NCBI RefSeq assembly: GCF_900607235.1
Contig: NZ_LR027861.1
Span: forward strand, 50,849 to 114,848
DNA from: Olivibacter jilunii
GTDB lineage: Bacteria > Bacteroidota > Bacteroidia > Sphingobacteriales > Sphingobacteriaceae
Length of the DNA stretch: 64,000 bases
Reading direction: 5' to 3'
Shown: piece by piece, positions 53,191 to 61,814 of the stretch
How positions within the stretch are numbered: the first letter of the stretch is position 1
Layout: each line of letters opens with the position of its first letter
The notes under the pieces: model-generated
What the model saw: only the letters and a program-made list of their open reading frames with translations
What the model was told of the DNA's origin: nothing
Databases searched by the model: none
Position numbers and translations under genes: made by a program

Positions 53191-56019
53191 TTACATATCA
53201 AACTTAAGACCTAGATTATAACGTGGTTTATAAAACTCATTTTGCATCGGACGATTACTGGCGCCCCAATAATAGCGTAACGATTGATTGGTCAGGTTAT
53301 TAGCTTCTGCAAACACGCGCATATACTTTCCGAATTTATACGAAGCATTTGCATCTAAGAAGAATTGGCTATCGTAATAAAAATCGCTAAAAGCATCGGA
53401 TCCTATTTCATCGATGTAAGCAGCTGTATAATTGGCTGAGACACGCGCGGAAAAGCGTTTATTTTCCCACGATAACGAACCATTCACCATATGTGGGGCA
53501 GTTTGTGGCAAAGTCATATTACCTCTCGGATTACCATCCGCATCCGCAATACCTTTCGCTTTCGACTTGGTGTAGGTGTAGTTGGCATATACGCCAAAAC
53601 CTTTCAGGAATTTACCGGGCAGGAAGTCCAATTGACGCTGAATAGCAAGCTCAAAACCATAAACATCCACATTATCGCCGTTACGATCCTGCACAAAACG
53701 CCAAGTTTCTCCTTCCGGAATTAAATTGCTTGCTCCTGGAAAATCGTTTGCAAACTGTTCTGCCGTATAATCTCTATTACTGTATTTATAAATAAAATTC
53801 TTCAAGTTTTTATAATATACACCTCCGGAAATAATACCGACCGACTTAAAATACTTCTCCGCCATGAGATCGAAGTTCCAAGCATAAGTCGCTTTTAGAT
53901 CCGGATTACCCGCCACGACAAAACCATCGTCTATGTTAGACTGTACATAAGGGGCGATCGCATAATAGTTCGGTCTGGCCAAGCTCGTTGTAACAGCACC
54001 TCTTAATACCAAGTCTTCTTGAGGAACATACTTAAAAGTTACACTCGGTAATACGTTTGTATAACTATTTTTAACAGACCTTGTACCTGCCAGTTCTTCC
54101 TCATCGGCCACCACATTTCCGGTATAGTCGATATTGGTATGTTCGATCCTTGCCCCTAAAATCATGGACAATTGACTATTGAAATCCTGATCCCAACGAA
54201 TATAACCAGCGGTTATTCGTTCTTTGGCTTTATAATTTGCGGATAAATACTCATCGGGTTTATCCTCTTGCTCAAACTGAGACGCATCTGTCAAATCAAG
54301 GTTACCCAATAAATGCTTGTCGGCAAATAAACCGGGTGCATATTGGTTACCTGGTTCAAAGGCACCTGTCCAATTGACAGTTTGCACATTGCCTAAAACA
54401 TCATATTGTCCGCCAAGTGGTGTGTATTCAAAGAATTCATTTCTCCGTTCCTTCTCTTTCAGACGTAAGCGGGCACCAAAACGCAAGCGACCTTTTTCAC
54501 CGTCAATCAAGGAGAAAGGAACCCGAAAGTTCAGTTTTGCACCTAGTTCGGTTTCATCGGTATAATCATGATTTTCGCTGATGGCGTCAAGTTGACTTAA
54601 ACCAGCATTTGGACGGTCATACACTAAATCTACCGGGCGATCATTAGAAGAGGGCACTTGTTGGATCAATAAGTCTTCTTCGCTTTCGTATTCGTAGTTA
54701 ATGTATCGTTCATGTGGCCGGTCTTCACTTGCCTTCGCATAACTCACCGCCCAATCCATATCCAAGGACGAACCCAGCAGGTGATTCCCACCCAATGAAT
54801 AGTTTTGCACACGTTGGTCTTCTAAGCGAGCATAATCAACGCGGTTATTACCAATGCCCCCTTTAGTTTCGCGCGAAATTTTATCGAGTTTAAAACCTCC
54901 CGCCACTCCCAGATCTTCTTCCGCCAATTCCATATCGGTTCGCACACGATATCGGTTTTCCCAGTCGTCCCGCCAATTGTACATGAGATTAGCATATAAA
55001 CTATGATTCTCATTAATTTTATAATCAAAAGCTCCCGCCACACTTCTTCTAACACGGTGCACATTGTATCTTCGAATATCTTCGCGAGATAACCACGCAT
55101 TGCCATCTTTATCCTGTTCCCATTCGCCTTCAATACCTTCGGAGCCCAGTTGATTATTGTTGTAAGAGCCACTCAACACCATACCGAATTTGTTATTAGC
55201 AAAACGGTTTCCATAAACAAAAGCACCGGTATAAATGGGTGTTTGGTGTAAGGGGTTATAACCGCCTGCTAAGGTTGCTGATATCCGTTGCCCATTTGGT
55301 GAAGCCCTCGTAATCAAGTTCACCGATCCACCGATGGCATCCGCGTCCATGTCGGGCGTTAACGTTTTATTCACCTCGATGGTTGAAATCATATCCGAGG
55401 GGATTAAATCCATTTGTACCCGTCGATTGTCGCCTTCTGCCGAAGGGATCCGATCGCCATTGAGTGTCACGGAATTTAACTCCGGTGACAATCCACGCAC
55501 GATAATATTACGGGCTTCTCCTTGGTCATTCTGCATGGTAATACCAGGAACGCGCCGCAAGGCGTCACCGATATTGGCATCAGGGAAACGTCCTACTTGA
55601 TCAGATGAAATGATATTGGTGATATTAGATTTACTTTTTTGTTGATTAAGCGCCCTGGCCTGTCCTCGGAGACGATCACCCATAATGACTACCTCGTCCA
55701 TCGTAACGGAACCGTCTTCTAACATAAAATTGACAACTGTATTTTCCCCCGCAGTTACCAGGACCTGTTGCTTTGTCCTTTGATAACCCATATAAATTAC
55801 TTCCATTTCATAGGTTCCTGCAGGCACATTTAAAAATTCATAGTCGCCATTTTGACCTGATATAGTATAACGGTTTCCAACATTGAGGCGTACAGTGGCT
55901 CCCGGCAAGGAAGCTCTTGTAAGCGATTCTTGCACTTTTCCGGAAATTACTCCATGCTGTTGTGCAAAAGCGATAAAGGATAAGGTCAAGAGCAAACAGC
56001 TTGTAAAAAGTTTTTTCAT
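53191..56019 (-). CDS. TonB-dependent receptor with carboxypeptidase-like N-terminal domain
   Basis: A 942-residue outer-membrane receptor. After the signal peptide (LTLSFIAFAQ) comes a carboxypeptidase-regulatory-like domain (about 22-108), then the plug (about 130-240; IGDALRRVPGITMQNDQGEA, RNIIVRGLSPELNSVTLNGDRI) and a 22-strand barrel ending YNLGLKFDM. It takes up a ligand across the outer membrane using TonB energy. No SusD partner is present. Clustering with a TPR-HTH regulator and phytase suggests phytate or a breakdown product as ligand, which is inference. Confidence 0.93.
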   Translation of the reverse strand: MKKLFTSCLLLTLSFIAFAQQHGVISGKVQESLTRASLPGATVRLNVGNRYTISGQNGDYEFLNVPAGTYEMEVIYMGYQRTKQQVLVTAGENTVVNFMLEDGSVTMDEVVIMGDRLRGQARALNQQKSKSNITNIISSDQVGRFPDANIGDALRRVPGITMQNDQGEARNIIVRGLSPELNSVTLNGDRIPSAEGDNRRVQMDLIPSDMISTIEVNKTLTPDMDADAIGGSVNLITRASPNGQRISATLAGGYNPLHQTPIYTGAFVYGNRFANNKFGMVLSGSYNNNQLGSEGIEGEWEQDKDGNAWLSREDIRRYNVHRVRRSVAGAFDYKINENHSLYANLMYNWRDDWENRYRVRTDMELAEEDLGVAGGFKLDKISRETKGGIGNNRVDYARLEDQRVQNYSLGGNHLLGSSLDMDWAVSYAKASEDRPHERYINYEYESEEDLLIQQVPSSNDRPVDLVYDRPNAGLSQLDAISENHDYTDETELGAKLNFRVPFSLIDGEKGRLRFGARLRLKEKERRNEFFEYTPLGGQYDVLGNVQTVNWTGAFEPGNQYAPGLFADKHLLGNLDLTDASQFEQEDKPDEYLSANYKAKERITAGYIRWDQDFNSQLSMILGARIEHTNIDYTGNVVADEEELAGTRSVKNSYTNVLPSVTFKYVPQEDLVLRGAVTTSLARPNYYAIAPYVQSNIDDGFVVAGNPDLKATYAWNFDLMAEKYFKSVGIISGGVYYKNLKNFIYKYSNRDYTAEQFANDFPGASNLIPEGETWRFVQDRNGDNVDVYGFELAIQRQLDFLPGKFLKGFGVYANYTYTKSKAKGIADADGNPRGNMTLPQTAPHMVNGSLSWENKRFSARVSANYTAAYIDEIGSDAFSDFYYDSQFFLDANASYKFGKYMRVFAEANNLTNQSLRYYWGASNRPMQNEFYKPRYNLGLKFDM

Positions 56020-56285
56020 TTCTTTGATGGTTTAGTATTTCACTTAAGACATGACAGCTTGATATTAACATCTCACTTGTTCATGTTACAAAGTTGATGA
56101 ACCTCACCATTTCAATGAAAAGGCAAACGTTACAAAATATATACCTAGCCCTTTCAACCGTTAACAGCATAGCAGCAAGCAGATAAAAACAAAGCACAAA
56201 ACACTCATTAACAAACACTTACAAACAAACAAAAGAACCATTAAGTTTATGTTAAATAGAAGTTAGCTTTGGAGCAGTGAGAAGT

Positions 56286-56396
56286 AAGATTGAAGGTATA
56301 AGGTGGAGTATGATATCCATAAGGCTTATAGCTTATAGCCTATTGCTTATAGCTTATAGCCTATTGCTTATAGCTTATAGCCTATTACTTAAAGCC
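56286..56396. repeat. 21-bp tandem repeats (3 perfect copies) plus inverted left flank
   Basis: Three identical 21-base copies lie at 56324-56344, 56345-56365 and 56366-56386; each is built from sevens (CTTATAG, CTTATAG, CCTATTG in circular order), with a partial fourth copy. The left flank contains TATAAGG-type units in the reverse orientation. The last copy overlaps the stop codon of the downstream-facing propeller gene. The rest of the 365-base gap 56020-56384 is AT-rich receptor-promoter DNA in which no consensus promoter was found. Confidence 0.85.
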
Positions 56397-57266
56397 CGCA
56401 TGTCTCTTATGAAAATAAATATGTGCGGGCAATCCAAAAGGTTTTTCACTTGTCGTATAATAACCGGACCCGTCCCGTGCAAAAGTGATTGCTTCGCCTT
56501 GCGGTTCGGGCTGATAAGGCTGCATAGTGCCTTCATGACGAAACATTTCGGGTATAGATTCACCTTGCTTACGCTTCCAATAATACACATTCAGTAGATT
56601 TTTTATCAGCACCTCCTTACCATCCGGCGAGATATCGGCACTTGTAACAAAGGTATAAGGAATGGAAATACGCTTTTTCAGGGTAATCGTATCAGTTTTC
56701 TGTGCAGGAAGTATCGCTTCATAGACACCAACATGCAGGTCGCGCTTACTTATAATATAGAGCTTTTTATCAATAGGGTCGAAAAATAGGGACTCAGCGT
56801 CTTTCGGACCGTCTTCATAGCGAAGAGTGTACGTTGTAATGGACTGTTTAGGAATGGTATCAACAACGTTGTTCTCATTAATTTTTGGCTCTTCAAACTT
56901 ATGAACATAAATAGTTGAATGTTTTGCCAAATTGTCGCCAATATCGCCAACTAATAAATAAGACTTCCCGCTATCTTTCATGGCAGCCATATCTTCCCAA
57001 TCACGGGCGTCAATTCCTTCTAAATAATAGGTTGTTTTATGTCTCGCCGCGCTATCCAGCAAAAACACACGGGCCTGATCACCGCTATCGTTGTGTGTCC
57101 AGAAATAACCTGGATTATAACCACTGCAGACTAAACCCGAAGCTTCGTCGATAGCGTCATAAGCAATCTCGCCTTTATCGATTGCTTCTCCAAATTCACC
57201 TTGTTCTATGGGGCAGAATACGGTAAGAAGAAACGATATACCGATGATGTGAATAATTAAACGCAT
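56385..57266 (-). CDS. Exported beta-propeller protein of unknown function
   Basis: A 293-residue secreted protein (signal peptide about 1-20). Repeating strands such as EASGLVCSGYNPGYFWTHNDSGD, DWEDMAAMKDSGKSYLLVGDIGDN, DAESLFFDPIDKKLYIISKRD and ADISPDGKEVLIKNLLNVYYW suggest a propeller with acid-rich loops (HNDSGD, GDIGDN), perhaps metal-binding. It resembles phytase-like/esterase-like propellers, but I cannot assign an activity. It is upstream of the TonB receptor on the same strand and may share its pathway. Confidence 0.7.
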   Translation of the reverse strand: MRLIIHIIGISFLLTVFCPIEQGEFGEAIDKGEIAYDAIDEASGLVCSGYNPGYFWTHNDSGDQARVFLLDSAARHKTTYYLEGIDARDWEDMAAMKDSGKSYLLVGDIGDNLAKHSTIYVHKFEEPKINENNVVDTIPKQSITTYTLRYEDGPKDAESLFFDPIDKKLYIISKRDLHVGVYEAILPAQKTDTITLKKRISIPYTFVTSADISPDGKEVLIKNLLNVYYWKRKQGESIPEMFRHEGTMQPYQPEPQGEAITFARDGSGYYTTSEKPFGLPAHIYFHKRHAGFK

Positions 57267-57339
57267 AGTAATTTATTTGACAATTAAAGGTTCCCCCTCC
57301 CTGACCATTTTTTGTACCTTTGCCCATATTTTGGTTGAC

Positions 57340-58671
57340 ATGCAGATAGAACAATTTTACGACACCGGGCTCTCCCATGCTTCTTACGCTATTGTTAGTA
57401 ATAACGAAATGGTACTGGTTGATCCGGCAAGAGATCCTGAGCCGTACCTCGCCTTTGCAAGAGAAAATCATGCCAAAATTATCGGCATCATTGAAACACA
57501 TCCTCATGCAGATTTTGTAAGCAGTCATTTGGAGCTTCATAAACGTACGGGAGCCGCCATTTATACCAGTAAGTTAGTAGAAGCGGATTATCCACATCAA
57601 TCTTTTGACGAAAACGATGTGATTGAAATTGGTAGTCATACTTTAAAAGCACTTAATACTCCCGGACATTCACCCGACAGTATTTGTGTACTGTTGAGCG
57701 ATCAAACCGGAAAAGAATTGGCTTTGTTTACAGGTGATACCCTTTTCGTTGGAGACGTTGGACGACCCGATCTTCGCGAAAATGTTGGAAATGTAAAGGC
57801 AAAAGCGACCGAATTGGCAAAAGCCATGTATCATACCTTGCACAGCAAAATCATGAAGTTACCGGCTGACGTTGTAGTCTATCCCGCACATGGCCCTGGC
57901 TCGCTTTGTGGCAGGAGCATGAGTAAAGAGTTACAAAGCACTATTGGCAAAGAGCTCAAAGAAAACCCGGTTTTACGCCCCATGGAAGAGTCGGAATTTG
58001 TAGAATTGCTAATGGATGACCAGCCTTTTATTCCAAAGTACTTTGTCCATGATGTAGCAATCAATCGTTCGGGGGCCGACGATTTGGAAGCAAGCTTGGC
58101 ACACATTATACGTATAGTGGAATCAGAAATTGAAAACACTACCGCTTTGCTCATCGATACGCGCCCTGCACATGTATTCAGAGCCGGGCATTATCCACAT
58201 GCCATTAATATTCCGGATGGCAACAAATTTGAGACCTGGGTCGGCAGTATTGTTGGGCCGGGCGAATCATTCTATTTAATTGTTGCGGAAGAACGAAACG
58301 CGGATGGTTTATTACGTAAACTGGCCAAGATCGGTTATGAGAGTCAGTGTAAAGGCTATCTTACATCAACGGAAAGCAGTAATGTAAGTCCAGCGTTCGA
58401 TCTTTCTTTTTTCAAAGAAAACGAAACTGACTTTACAATTATCGACATTCGCAATGATAGCGAGCTAAAGAAGGGCAAGTTGTTTAAGGAAGCCATTCAT
58501 ATACCCCTGCCCCGATTACGGGAATCGCTTCAAGCAATACCGGAAGAAAAGCCGATTGTCGTACATTGCGCCGGCGGCTATCGCTCGGCTATCGGCTCGA
58601 GCATTATTGCCGCTCGTGTAGCGGTACCTGTATACGATTTAAGTACTGCTGTACATGAATTTGAGAAATAG
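57340..58671 (+). CDS. MBL-fold hydrolase fused to two rhodanese domains
   Basis: A 443-residue protein. The start at ATG 57340 follows TACCTTTG (57315-57322), a good -7 element; an upstream TTG frame start (57277) would span it. The metallo-beta-lactamase domain (1-230) has THPHAD, GHSPDS, TGDTL and PAHGPGS metal sites. Two rhodanese domains follow (about 255-345 and 350-440). Only the second has the catalytic cysteine (VVHCAGGYRS); the first has lost it. Such fusions act in persulfide or sulfide oxidation. The stop lies at the edge of a tandem-repeat array. Confidence 0.9.
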   Translation: MQIEQFYDTGLSHASYAIVSNNEMVLVDPARDPEPYLAFARENHAKIIGIIETHPHADFVSSHLELHKRTGAAIYTSKLVEADYPHQSFDENDVIEIGSHTLKALNTPGHSPDSICVLLSDQTGKELALFTGDTLFVGDVGRPDLRENVGNVKAKATELAKAMYHTLHSKIMKLPADVVVYPAHGPGSLCGRSMSKELQSTIGKELKENPVLRPMEESEFVELLMDDQPFIPKYFVHDVAINRSGADDLEASLAHIIRIVESEIENTTALLIDTRPAHVFRAGHYPHAINIPDGNKFETWVGSIVGPGESFYLIVAEERNADGLLRKLAKIGYESQCKGYLTSTESSNVSPAFDLSFFKENETDFTIIDIRNDSELKKGKLFKEAIHIPLPRLRESLQAIPEEKPIVVHCAGGYRSAIGSSIIAARVAVPVYDLSTAVHEFEK

Positions 58672-58800
58672 TTGAGTGGTTGAGTAGAGAAGTAGTTGAG
58701 TGGCTTAACGCTTTGATAATTCAACGTTTTAACTACTCAACATTTTAAACGATTCACCTATTTAACGTTTCGACAACTCAACTATTCAACAACTTAACGT
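58665..58800. repeat. Octamer array with inverted halves between MBL and mnmD genes
   Basis: Left half: TTGAGTGG (58672-58679), TTGAGTAG, AGAAGTAG and TTGAGTGG (to 58703), which are reverse complements of the CYACTYAA unit at 40.7 kb. Right half: CTACTCAA, then degenerate units and CAACTCAA, CTATTCAA, CAACTTAA close to 58800. The two halves can pair into a long imperfect hairpin. Confidence 0.75.
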
Positions 58801-58807
58801 AAAACAA

Positions 58808-59485
58808 ATGAACTTTGTAATAACCGCTGACGGCTCGAAAACTATTTTCCATGAAACGGTCGGAGAGCATTATCACTCCAAGCATGGAGCGGTGCAGGAA
58901 AGCAGGCATGTATTTCTTCAATCCGGGTTACAATACCTCCTCCAACAGGGGTTAACTTCACAAAATGAGAAAGTATCGATTCTAGAGGTAGGATTCGGAA
59001 CAGGTCTTAATTTTTTGTTGACCGCGGATTATTGCTTGAAACAAAACATTAAACTAACCTATACCGGTATTGAAGCCTATCCACTCGAAGTTGAGGTGAT
59101 TGCACAAACGGGTTATGACAAAGAAGTAGATGCTACTCTTTGGCATTCATTCTTGGAGCATTATGGCCAAGCTCTATCCAATCCACAATGCTTAGTGAAC
59201 GAAATAGACTTAACGATTGCCCATCAAGAAGTACTTAGCTTCAACAGCAAACAACGTGTTGACGTACTTTATTTTGATGCCTTCGCTGCGATTCATCAGC
59301 CGGAAATGTGGACATTGGAAACGCTTGAACATGCATGTTCCTTTCTAAAACCGGGAGGCGTATTTGTAACCTATGCTATTACAGGCAACCTAAAGCGTAC
59401 GATGAAAAGTCTGGGATTTTCCATAGAAAAAGCACCCGGAGCACCGGGAAAGCGGGAGATGTTAAGGGCTGTTAAAATTGGTTAA
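58808..59485 (+). CDS. mnmD: tRNA (mnm5s2U34)-methyltransferase MnmD, stand-alone
   Basis: A 225-residue S-adenosylmethionine methyltransferase without the FAD domain found in E. coli MnmC. Motifs: ILEVGFGTGLNFLL, YTGIEAYPLEVEV, VDVLYFDAFAAIHQPEMWTLE and the C-terminal KAPGAPGKREMLRAV. It finishes the mnm5 modification at the tRNA wobble uridine. Stand-alone MnmD is normal outside gamma-proteobacteria. Its neighbours are not functionally linked. Confidence 0.93.
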   Translation: MNFVITADGSKTIFHETVGEHYHSKHGAVQESRHVFLQSGLQYLLQQGLTSQNEKVSILEVGFGTGLNFLLTADYCLKQNIKLTYTGIEAYPLEVEVIAQTGYDKEVDATLWHSFLEHYGQALSNPQCLVNEIDLTIAHQEVLSFNSKQRVDVLYFDAFAAIHQPEMWTLETLEHACSFLKPGGVFVTYAITGNLKRTMKSLGFSIEKAPGAPGKREMLRAVKIG

Positions 59486-59612
59486 TTAGGTAGTGGAATG
59501 GTTAAGTTGTTAAATAGTTAAGTAGTAAAATCTCGACTACTCAATGTTTTGACCTCTCAATTAACGTCTCAACTACTCAACGTTTTGACTTCTCAACCAC
59601 TCGACAATTTAC
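59486..59612. repeat. Octamer array with inverted halves between convergent genes
   Basis: It starts directly at the mnmD stop: TTAGGTAG, TGGAATGG, TTAAGTTG, TTAAATAG, TTAAGTAG (59486-59525), then the opposite orientation CTACTCAA, TGTTTTGA, CCTCTCAA, CTACTCAA, CGTTTTGA, CTTCTCAA, CCACTCGA. The 3' end reaches the stop of the TIGR02757 gene (59609). Confidence 0.8.
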
Positions 59613-60475
59613 AATTCCCCTTCAACCCCCAGCCCGAATAAAGCAAAGTCGTATTTCACGGGATCGTTGGCATCTAGTAGTCGAAGGTTGTCTGTTAGTT
59701 CAACAGCCGTATTCCAATCCGTCTGTTTACGCGTAATTAAACCTAAATGCCTGGCAACCCGTTCAACATGTACATCGCAGGGACAAATTAACTCGCTCAT
59801 TCTTATTCGCTTCCAAATGCCGAAATCCACTCCTCGAAGATCATTGCGAACCATCCAGCGTAAAAACATATTAAGGCGTTTACAAGTTGACTTTTGAGCC
59901 GGTGAACTGATATGTTTTCGTGTGCGGGTAGGGTAATCCGGTAAACTAAAAAAATATGCCCGAAAACGATTCAATGCATCTTCAACCTTTAAATTCGGAC
60001 GTATAAGCTCAGTTTGATAACATACATTACTGCTCATCTCTTGACTTGATACAGCTTCTTCCTGCCCCTCCATTAAAAAGTCTTCCCTAAACTCGCTCGA
60101 CATCGATGAAGGCAAAAACGCATCCTCCAGGGAGTTAAAACGTTCATAATGCGCTCTGAAAAAGCTGACGAAATACAGCAAGTCAGTATCATTAAAAGTT
60201 CGATGCTTGAAGCCCAACAAGCCTTTCAAATCATCTGGTTCATGTCCTACAATAAACGCATAAGGCTTTCCATCCATTCTGTCAATTAGTTCGCGGCATT
60301 TATTAATAATGGTTTTCCGTTGTCCCCAAGCTAATACCGCTGCGAAAAAGCCCATGATTTCCACATCCTGCTTTACTGAAAATTGATGCGGAATGCAGAT
60401 CGGATCATTTTCAATAAATCCAGGCTGATTATATTGTTCAACCTTACGATCGAGGAAGTCTTTTAAATGAAGCAT
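59609..60475 (-). CDS. TIGR02757 (DUF2400) family protein
   Basis: A 288-residue protein of the TIGR02757 family: DPICIPHQFSVKQDVEIMGFFAAVLAWGQRKTI, FKHRTFNDTDLLYFV, KRLNMFLRWMVRND and LICPCDVHVERVARHLGL. The last stretch resembles helix-hairpin-helix/endonuclease III-type folds, so a nucleic acid role is possible but untested. The middle (about 120-165) is a less conserved, Ser/Glu-rich insertion. It converges on mnmD. Confidence 0.88.
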   Translation of the reverse strand: MLHLKDFLDRKVEQYNQPGFIENDPICIPHQFSVKQDVEIMGFFAAVLAWGQRKTIINKCRELIDRMDGKPYAFIVGHEPDDLKGLLGFKHRTFNDTDLLYFVSFFRAHYERFNSLEDAFLPSSMSSEFREDFLMEGQEEAVSSQEMSSNVCYQTELIRPNLKVEDALNRFRAYFFSLPDYPTRTRKHISSPAQKSTCKRLNMFLRWMVRNDLRGVDFGIWKRIRMSELICPCDVHVERVARHLGLITRKQTDWNTAVELTDNLRLLDANDPVKYDFALFGLGVEGEL

Positions 60476-60555
60476 TTAGCAGTTAGCATTTAGTGATTAG
60501 TGGTCAACAAACAGCTATTAATTCGTACAACGTATAACCTAAAGCTTATAACTTA
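60476..60555. repeat. Heptamer array between TIGR02757 and cystathionine enzyme genes
   Basis: TTAGCAG, TTAGCAT, TTAGTGA and TTAGTGG run from 60476 to 60503 directly before the TIGR02757 start. The right part (GTATAAC, CTAAAGC, TTATAAC, TTAAGAG) has the opposite orientation and supplies the final codons and stop (Lys-Leu-TAA) of the cystathionine gene at 60546. Confidence 0.65.
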
Positions 60556-61688
60556 AGAGCTTGCTCCAAATCTTTCAAAAGGTCTTCAATATCTTCGACA
60601 CCAACACTAATGCGGATTAGATTATCAACAACTCCGACTTTTTCTCTAATTTCTTTTGGAATAGAGCCGTGGGTCATGGTAGCGGGATGGTTGATCAAAG
60701 ATTCAACGCCTCCCAACGATTCGGCTAAAGAAAAAACTTTAAACGAGGAAGCTACTTTGAAGGTATCCTGTAGGGAGGCGTCCTTTAAAACAATGGAAAT
60801 CATACCACCGAAATCGCGCATCTGTTTTTTAGCTACTTCATGATTTGGGTGGTCTTCAAAACCCGGCCAATATACCTTTTCAATTCTTGGATGATTCCGT
60901 AAGAATTGGGCTATCTGCCTACCATTCTCACAATGAGCTTTCATACGAAGATGAAGCGTTTTTATACCGCGAAGAGCCAGGAAACTATCTTGAGGCCCCG
61001 GTGTACCGCCACATGCGTTATAATAAAAGAACAATTGCTTATACAATTCTTCATTATTGGTGACTAAAGCGCCCATCACCACATCGCTATGTCCGGCTAT
61101 ATATTTCGTAACTGAATGCATTACAATATCTGCGCCTAAATCGATCGGATTTTGTAAATAAGGCGAAGCAAAGGTATTGTCCACTACATATAGAACGCCA
61201 GCCTCTTTCGCAATGAGTCCTACCGCTTCAATATCAACAATTTGCATCGTTGGATTCGTAGGAGTTTCAATCCAGATCAGCTTTGTTTGATCGTTTAAAT
61301 AAGACCGGATAGTTTCAGGCCTCGTGAAGTCAACAAAATGGAACTTAATACCAAACTTCTCAAACACTTTTGTAAAGATCCGATACGAACCGCCGTATAA
61401 ATCATTACCCGTAATAACCTCGTCCCCTGGCTTTAGCAAGCGTAGCACCGTATCGGTAGCGGCCATACCACTGGAGAAAGCCAAACCATATTTAGCATTT
61501 TCCAAGGCTGCAATACATTCCTCCAGTGCTTTGCGCGTCGGATTGGTACCTCGCGAGTATTCATAACCTTTATGTTCCCCAGGCGATTGTTGCCAGTACG
61601 TCGATGTCTGATAAATCGGCGTCATCACCGCTCCGGTTGTCGGATCGGGATGCTGCCCTGCATGTATAGCTTTTGTTGCGAATTTCAT
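60546..61688 (-). CDS. Cystathionine gamma-synthase/gamma-lyase family enzyme
   Basis: A 380-residue fold-type I PLP enzyme of the Cys/Met metabolism family. The PLP lysine is K195 in SVTKYIAGHSDVVMG; also YSRGTNPTRKALE (45-57), SSGMAATD, DNTFASPYLQNP and ESLGGVESLINHPATMTH. These signatures do not separate MetB (synthase) from gamma-lyase; a synthase is the usual annotation in this phylum. It is flanked by tandem-repeat arrays on both sides. Confidence 0.92.
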   Translation of the reverse strand: MKFATKAIHAGQHPDPTTGAVMTPIYQTSTYWQQSPGEHKGYEYSRGTNPTRKALEECIAALENAKYGLAFSSGMAATDTVLRLLKPGDEVITGNDLYGGSYRIFTKVFEKFGIKFHFVDFTRPETIRSYLNDQTKLIWIETPTNPTMQIVDIEAVGLIAKEAGVLYVVDNTFASPYLQNPIDLGADIVMHSVTKYIAGHSDVVMGALVTNNEELYKQLFFYYNACGGTPGPQDSFLALRGIKTLHLRMKAHCENGRQIAQFLRNHPRIEKVYWPGFEDHPNHEVAKKQMRDFGGMISIVLKDASLQDTFKVASSFKVFSLAESLGGVESLINHPATMTHGSIPKEIREKVGVVDNLIRISVGVEDIEDLLKDLEQALKL

Positions 61689-61691
61689 AAA

Positions 61692-61813
61692 TTTCGTTAT
61701 TCGTTGTTAGTTGTTAGTTATTCGTTGTTAGTTGTTAGTTATTGACTATGAACAAGAACTAATAACCAATTATCGATTATGACTAAGAACCAGTAACCGA
61801 TAACTAATAACCA
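61692..61813. repeat. 21-bp/heptamer array with inverted halves before proS stop
   Basis: Two identical 21-base units lie at 61696-61716 and 61717-61737, each made of GTTATTC, GTTGTTA, GTTGTTA. From about 61758 the opposite orientation follows in sevens (AACTAAT, AACCAAT, ... AGTAACC, GATAACT, AATAACC, AATTAAT). The end provides the stop codon of proS. Confidence 0.8.
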
Positions 61814-61814
61814 A

